Below, in pieces: positions 57,801-64,000 of a stretch of DNA of 64,000 nt. The notes below the pieces were generated by a model, which was not told where the DNA came from, did no database searches, and saw only the letters and a list, made by a program, of their open reading frames with translations. Source of the stretch: Plectosphaerella cucumerina. Taxonomy: Eukaryota > Ascomycota > Sordariomycetes > Glomerellales > Plectosphaerellaceae. Within the stretch, counting starts at the first letter, position 1, and each line of letters begins with the position of its first letter. Position numbers and translations under genes: made by a program. The stretch covers positions 7,564,001-7,628,000 of the forward strand of contig JAGPXD010000002.1 of assembly GCA_020746995.1 (NCBI GenBank), given 5' to 3'.

Positions 57801-60535
57801 ATGTGGACGCTACGAGGGGACCCTGGGCAGACGCAATGGCAGCTCGTCCCTACAGGGTGAAGCTGGTGTTGGACAAGCTCTTCAAGGATTGCAAGGACAC
57901 ATCGCCCTGGAAGCTCAAGTCATCGGGCATCTGGCTGTTCTGTCTCATCCAGTACTGCGGCACGCTGCCAGAGGTTCGCGCCCGGCTTCGCGAGGCTCAG
58001 GTGGCATTTATGCGCCTTCTAAGCGCCAGAGATGAGCTTGTACAGGAGACGGCATCCCGAGGTCTTGTCCTCATCTTCGAAAAGGGCGACAAAGATTTGC
58101 GCGAGGTTCTCGTCAAGGACCTCGTCTCGTCCTTCACCGACCAGAGCGCCAAGCTCAAAGTCGAAGGGGACACGGAGCTTTTCGAGGCAGGCGCCCTCCC
58201 CACGGGCGATGGCAAGTCGGTCACCTCATACAAGGATATCGTCGCCCTCGCCAACGAGGTTGGTGATCAGAGTCTCGTCTACAAGTTCATGGCTCTCGCA
58301 AACAACGCGGCGACGTGGTCGACTCGGGCTGCTTTCGGGCGGTTCGGTCTGGGTGACATCCTGGCCGACTCGCACATTGACCCCAAGGTCTATCCCAAGC
58401 TGTTCAGGTACAGATTCGACCCCAACCCGAACGCGCAGAGGTCGATGGAGAATGTGTGGAAGGCGCTCGTCAAAGACCCCAACGCCGTCATCCAGGAACA
58501 CTTTGACGACATCATGCTCGACCTCCTGAAGACCGTTCTGGGCAAGGAGTGGCGCAGCCGCGAGGCCAGTTGTGCTGCCATCTCAGAGCTCATCGGCGGC
58601 CAGCCCTTCGAGAAGTACGCCAAGTACTACGAGGAGATTTGGACCGCGGCACTCAAGGTCCTGGACGACGTCAAGACCTCCGTCAGGAATGCCGCCCTCA
58701 AACTCTGCATGGGGCTCACCAACACCATCGTGCGGCTGCTCGAAGATGGCGGGAACTCGGCGGCGGCGCAGTCGATGCTCAAGGACGCCTTCCGATTCTT
58801 GCTATCTCCGAGCGGGTTGGAGAGCAACGTCAAAGAGGTGCAGGCCTTTTCCCTGCAGTCGATCATGGACATTACGAAGAAGGGCGGCAAGGTCCTGAAG
58901 CCGTTCATCTCGACCATCGTCCCGCATCTGCTCAACCTCCACAGCACCATTGAGCCTGAGCAGCTCAACTATGCCTATCAAAAGGTCGCAGAGGATACCA
59001 GGGGCCAGATTGACAAGATGAGAGCCACATGGATCAGGAACTCTCCCATTACCGAGGCGGTCAACAACTGTCTCCGCCAGCTGGATGCCGACAGCATGAA
59101 GAGGCTGGCCCCCGGCATCGAAGCTACGATGAAATCGGCGATTGGCATGCAGACCAAGATCGCGTGCGGTGGTCTCCTCGGCGACCTTGTCATCCGCCAC
59201 CGGATTGACTTTGAGCCATACGCGGCCAAATTCCTCAAAATGATGGCAAAAGAGGCCCTTGACAGGAACGACGAGGTCAGCCGGTCGTACGCCGTGGCGT
59301 CTGCGTACATCATCCGTGTGGCGTCCAGCACGGCGAAGCAGTCGTTTGTCGACAAGTTCATCCAGATGTACATTGCAGCCGAGGACGACACGCGCCGCCG
59401 CCGAGTCTCGGACGTGTTCCTTGCGCTCTCAAAGTCATCACCCGATGAGTTCAACAACCTTGAGACGCGTCTTCTCCCCTTTGTCTATGTTGCCTCGCAC
59501 GACACGGAGGAATACGTCAAGAAGGCGTTCTCCACGATCTGGGATTCTCACGCTGGGAGTAGCCGGACGGTGGCGCGCTACGTCGACGAGATTGCAAAGA
59601 CGATCCAGCTTGTTCTGGAGGCCCCCCGTTGGGCTCTGCAGCACACGGGCGCGTTCACGTTGGCGGCAATGATTCCGGCACTCGTCAGTGCCAGCGACAA
59701 GAACGGGCAGTTGAGCGAGGCCAACCTGAAGCAGCTCTGGCCCATCCTGGACAAGGTGTTGGCTCTCAAGACCTTCGAGGGCAAGGAGAAGGTCCTCGAG
59801 TCGTTCCCCATCTTCGTGGAGAAGGGTACTGCTCTGTGGAAGGCCGATGCGACCGTGGCGGCGCAGATGAAGAAGATTGCGCTGCGCGAGGCGAAGCGAA
59901 ACAACGAAGCCTACCGGATCCACGCTTTGAAATACGTCTGGAAGTTTGCCAAGGCAAGGGAAGACCTGGACTTGCTGGACGAGATTTTCGCCATCGCCGA
60001 GCCGTTCCTGGAGAACCTGGTCGACGAGAGCCGGATGGAGATTGACTCAGAGGACAAGGCGGCAGACACGGCGAAGAGCGCTCTCGAGGCGGTGGCACGC
60101 GGGTATGGCCGGGGAAAGCTTCAGGAGCAACCCCTGGCCGTGCTTGAGCAAATCCTGGACAAGCTCAAGCCATACCTGTCGTCTCAGGCGTTTGCGCTCA
60201 TCAAGCGTCAGGTCTGGTACGAGTGTGTGCGGGACCTGATGCGTGAGGCAAAGCCAGTCCCCTCACAGTCGGATCAAGGAAAGGCAGTGGCAATGACCTA
60301 TCTCATGAGCCTGGACATGGACCATGTCGATGTCGGCACGGAGAGCCAGAGGAGCATGAGGGCGCAGGCGATCGGGGCGGTGCTCAAGGCCAAGACTCTG
60401 GGTGTGTTTGGGTCGCCGCCGGAGGGCATGGAGAAGGAGGATCTCATGACAATGGTGCGGAACGCGATGGAAATGGAGCGGTCGGCGGATATCCGGGGAC
60501 AGCTCAAGGGGATTCTAGAGGAGATGGAGTCGTAG
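54819..60535 (+). CDS. ecm29: Proteasome component/adaptor Ecm29
   Basis: HEAT-repeat protein that binds the 26S proteasome, tethering regulatory and core particles and linking proteasomes to membranes and motors. The product is 1867 residues, as expected for the family (yeast about 1868). There are three exons: 54819-54980, 55037-55083 and 55141-60535. Exon 1 has the conserved opening ELRLIQNAQFKILGV and LCPLMLKAGSQSASVRME. Intron 1 (54981-55036) appears to start with GC and end with AG; it joins ME to VIKFAGSLQTMLKPTK, which aligns without gap to the conserved family stretch leading to ISLPVEALVDQYK. Intron 2 (55084-55140) is GT-AG. The rest is a continuous alpha-solenoid, with the family's DCKDTSPWKLKSSGIWLF region near 950 and LFRYRFDPNPNAQRSMENVW near 1130. 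No disruption is seen. Confidence 0.95.
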
Positions 60536-61345
60536 ATGTCCGAAGTTTGAGGAAGCGAAGCGAGCGGTTTCGGTGCGAATAGAACTTTGCTAGATTTAGT
60601 CTGCCATGAGTGACTGGTCATGGGAAAGCCGTGTGTCGATGATGGTGATACATCGAATGCGGTCACTGTGTGATTCAGGGGCAGGAGTGTGCCATTTGGG
60701 GTGTCGGGCGACGCAGGGGCAGGAGACGTGGAGGGTTCGACCGGGAAAACCTCGCGTCAGTGCGGGTTTAGTGGGTGGTTGCGTCACAGAGCTGTCGCCT
60801 CCAGGTGTAGCCACCGCTTCCCGTCACCAAATTGAGGCACCCGACCTCCGACTCTCTTTGATGCAAACATACCATACCTGTACCGTAACATACACATCAC
60901 CGCCTCCCACCAACCTACGTACCTACCAAGTTCACTCGCAGTTCCCTGCCTCACTTGCCAGGCCTGCGACCTCCATTCACACCAGAACGGCCGAGTTCGA
61001 ATTGTTTCTCCTGCCCAGTTTGCCCCTCCATTCCCAGTCAACTCACCCACCACCTGCACTCCAGGCACCTAGGGTGGGGCAACCGCAGAATCCCGAGGAA
61101 GCAACTGCGGTGAAGCCATTCAAACCCCTCCTCGACCTTTCGTTGCCTCGAAACCTGCCGTCTGTGACTTTCCGTCAAGCCAGCCGAGCGCCCTGCAGCC
61201 TCGAAAGACGCCGCCCACCTCAAAATTCGAACAGAGTGGGCGACAAAGTTACCCCGCCACCCGCGCAAATACATATTCCTCTCCCCTCCGACCCTCCGAC
61301 TTCCTCGACAGCTCCCCGACTTTGTTCACCGCCGCACTACCAGCC
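60536..61345. promoter_or_regulatory. Intergenic region and promoter of the Ubx5-like gene
   Basis: 810 bases between two same-strand genes. The last 450 bases are C-rich on the plus strand, with tandem CACC/TACC-type motifs near 60895-60925. No separate gene was seen. Confidence 0.5.
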
Positions 61346-63044
61346 ATGGACGAAGACATTTCCAACTTCGCGGCCATTACAAATGCCGACCCTCAGGTTG
61401 CCCGCGGCTTCCTTGAGATGTCTGGCGGCAACCTCGAGGCTGCCATCCAGCTCTATTTCGAGAATCCCGACCTTCAGAACAGCTTTGGCGCCGCCGGCTC
61501 GGCCTCGGTACCTCCCTCCCTGCCGAGGAGCAACACACGCCCGGCCGCAGGCTCCGGAGCCCAAGATCGCCCCATCGAGATCGACAGCGACGATGAGGAT
61601 AACATCATGACGATTGACGACGACGACGAGGATGACCTTGTGCAGCGCCAGGGCAGTGCCAACGCCGCACAGGTGGCCCGGAACGCACAGGAAGAGGAGG
61701 ATGCGGCCATGGCAAAGCGGCTGCAGGAGGAGCTATACGGTGGCGGTGGTCCTGCCGGAGGCGGTGCTGGAGCTGCTTTCGACGATGTCCGCTCGCCCAT
61801 CCGTGCCACTCGAGAGACGCTCGTGGAGCCTGGTGGCTTTGGCGGAGGCGGCTTTGGTCAACACGATGAGGAAATCGACATGCCTGCATTGATCCAGGAA
61901 CAGATGCGCCAGAGGCAGGCTGCCCGCGCCAGAGGTTTGTTCCATACCCTTCCGTGCCTGCCATCTGCCCACTCTGCTAACATGTGCTGCAACACCAGGA
62001 GGACGAAGCAACCCGTTCAACCACGAGCCCAGCATCTGGGATACAGAAGGCGGCCCGCGGCCAGCAGCTTCAACGGCGGCCGAAGAAAGAAGCCAGCGGC
62101 TGGCGGAGCTCTTCAGACCTCCCTACGATCTTCTCGAACACGAGTACAACTGGGAAGAGGCCCGGACCATGGGCAAGGAGGAGAAGAAGTGGATCATCGT
62201 CAACTTCCAGGACAACAGCATCTTCCAGTGCCAAATGCTGAACCGCGACATCTGGAAGGACGCTGCCATCCAGGGCCTGGTCAAGGAGAACTTTATCTTC
62301 CTCCAGTACACCAAGAACTCGCTCGACGCCCAGCAGTTCATGACCTTCTACTTCCCCCAGAACAGCCACGAGAACCCCGACAACTTCCCGCACGTGTCCA
62401 TCATTGACCCCCGGACGGGCGAGCAGGTTAAAGTCTGGAGCGGAATCCCGTTCCCGACGGCGCCCGACTTCCACGCGCAGCTGGTCGAGTTCCTTGACCG
62501 ATACAGTCTCGACGCCACCAAAAAGAACCCGGTGGCCTCTGAAGTCGCCAAGAGACCCCAGGTGGTGGACGTTGATCGCATGACGGAGGAGGAGATGCTG
62601 GAGATGGCGCTGCAGAACAGCATGGCCACGGCCAACGGTAGTGGCTCGTCGTCCAAGCAGGGCGTCGTCGACCCCGATTCCCTGACCAAGGCCGCAGCGG
62701 CGGAGGCAAAGGCTGTCGAGGAGGCGGCATCACCGACCCAATCGCCCTTTGCGTCCATCGCCAGCGACCAGCCTCACACGGAGCCCGAGAACAACCCGGC
62801 AACGACGACGCGCATCCAGTTCCGCCACCCGAGCGGGCGCGTCATCAGGCGCTTCAACCTCGACGACACGGTGCGCCGGATCTACGAGTGGCTCAAGGCG
62901 GAACCGCTCGAGGGCAAGGAGGGCATTGTGTTTGAGTTGAAGCAGATGCCTCAGGGCCAAGACCTCATGGCCAACCTGGATAGCACGATCGCCGAGGCGG
63001 GGCTGAAGCAGGGCACTGTCATGATCGAGTTTATCGAGGATTGA
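61346..63044 (+). CDS. ubx5: UBA-UAS-UIM-UBX domain protein, Ubx5/UBXN7-like Cdc48 adaptor
   Basis: Adaptor recruiting the Cdc48/p97 segregase to ubiquitylated, cullin-ligase-linked substrates. The product is 544 residues. The UBA domain (about 3-45) has FAAITNADPQVARGFLEMSGGNLEAAIQLYFE. An acidic linker with a DDEDN...DDDDEDD run follows, then Gly-rich sequence. The UAS thioredoxin-like domain (about 253-370) includes KKWIIVNFQDNSIFQCQMLNRDIW, a ubiquitin-interacting motif (about 392-405) has EEEMLEMALQNSMA, and the UBX domain (about 467-543) has RIQFRHPSGRVIRRFNLDDTVRRIYEWL. The intron is 61935-61998 (GTTTGT donor, GCTAAC, ACCAG) and restores RGGRSNPFNHEPSIW. The full four-domain order is the hallmark of this subgroup. 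It sits 810 bp downstream of ecm29 on the same strand. Confidence 0.95.
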
Positions 63045-64000
63045 GGTGCGAGCAGGCTGAAGCCATCAGCTGGCTTATTTTCTTTTGGCGGGGGTTCTTG
63101 TCGCCTTGCCAGCAGCAGGGACGACAAGCATTTGACCCATTTCCTGCGCGCGGAGAGACACACATGGCGTCTCGGATGCTTTTTTTTGCTTTGGACCAGC
63201 CGACGATGGCGGTTCGCATGACACGGAAACGACTACACGCGGAGGTATAGATGGGGTAATGTCCTCGACAGGTCATGGGGGACTTTCAGTGCAGCCAGCA
63301 TGGGGGAAGCAGAGACGTTCGTAGCTCCCAGGTTTGGGACAGTCAATCAGGTTGTCGCTTTCCACTGAGGTAGATAGCAACAGATCCGGCATACAAGCGA
63401 TGCCCGGAACATTACATTTTCGTATCAGTGACGTGCAGTACAGGAGAGCAATCTGGTGGCGTCGCCTGCCTGGTCTGGTGCGCTGGCTAGCACCTCAGTA
63501 GATGTTTGGACGACACGCATCGAAGGCAAATCCGCATTCACCATGGGCACTATGGGACTCTGGGGAGATGGCCACGGCTTGCGATAGCCAATCATGCGGC
63601 TGTTCCTGGCGGGATCGACATGGACCGGGTGTCTGCACGTCAGCGAGGGGTTGGTGGATGATTCGCTAGGGACGAACGGCTTGTTGTTTTTTGCGATGGC
63701 ACCAAGGATTACGGTCCCCTCTATTCTGTTTACCAGGAAACAACCCGCGGCAAGCAGTGGTGATGGCGGACCCTCGTCTGTGCCGGCGTTTCAGGGCGTG
63801 CTGGTGAGGCCCGGGATCGGTTGGCAACATGGCCGGGGGGTCGGATTGGGATGTGTCCGTTGCCATGGAGGGACATTGGTGCAATGCATCAGCGGCAGGT
63901 CGACTCGATTGGGAGGATCTGGAAGGTGGTGGGTGTAGAGCCGATGCTGCGTTGTTGAAGGCGGAGGGGAGGGGAGGTGACGCAGCTGAACTTGACAAGA
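63045..64000. other. Right-edge intergenic region
   Basis: 3' flank of ubx5 followed by sequence with short frames only. A gene cut by the right edge cannot be excluded. Nothing was recognised. Confidence 0.5.

Overview
The window is nuclear DNA of a filamentous ascomycete, most likely a sordariomycete. The evidence is dense protein genes split by 48-125 nt introns with fungal splice signals (GTANGT donors, CTAAC/CTGAC-like branch points), strong G/C preference at third codon positions, and families typical of Pezizomycotina: an Ams2/Spt21-type GATA factor, an Shg1 protein with an RS/RD tail, a GH76 Dfg5-like wall enzyme and a GH28 pectinase. No transposon ORF, CRISPR array or bacterial-type operon was seen. 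Nineteen protein genes can be supported. Their splice models were worked out by hand and every one closes in frame.

Layout. 1.4-2.5 kb: an ATF/CREB-type bZIP factor (+). 4.1-7.0 kb: two mitochondrial large-subunit ribosomal proteins, uL4m (-) and mL38 (+), divergent from a 0.4 kb shared promoter. 7.5-11.6 kb: Ams2/Spt21-like GATA factor (-). 13.1-14.7 kb: 3-hydroxyisobutyryl-CoA hydrolase Ehd3/mS47 (-). 15.6-16.0 kb: SmD2 (+). 16.5-18.3 kb: dihydroxyacetone kinase (-). 19.2-20.6 kb: GH76 Dfg5/Dcw1-like mannanase (-). 22.86-23.03 kb: a tRNA-like, hairpin-rich element with pol III boxes on the minus strand. 23.6-26.0 kb: Shg1-RS protein (+). 26.5-27.8 kb: a TPT/nucleotide-sugar transporter with a 6-nt microexon (-).

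A long gap at 27.8-32.4 kb follows. Then come a type II membrane protein with a PAN-like Cys-rich end (+), an Old Yellow Enzyme (+), PRPP synthetase (-), a 76-residue membrane microprotein (+), a flavin monooxygenase (-), a GT8 glycosyltransferase (-), a GH28 exopolygalacturonase-like enzyme (+), and a three-RRM Nam8-like RNA-binding protein (-). A 6 kb gap at 48.8-54.8 kb precedes the proteasome adaptor Ecm29 (+) and the Cdc48 adaptor Ubx5 (+).

Functional groupings are loose. Mitoribosome and mitochondrial genes sit in the first 15 kb, pre-mRNA splicing proteins (SmD2, Nam8-like) are scattered, and two ubiquitin-proteasome genes are adjacent at the right. Nothing looks like a secondary-metabolite cluster. 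The items most worth a second look are the pol III-like hairpin array near 22.9 kb, the 6-nt microexon, the GATA finger with a 73-residue loop, the GC-AG intron in ECM29, and the two gene-poor gaps, one of which carries a transcript-leader-like signature on the minus strand.
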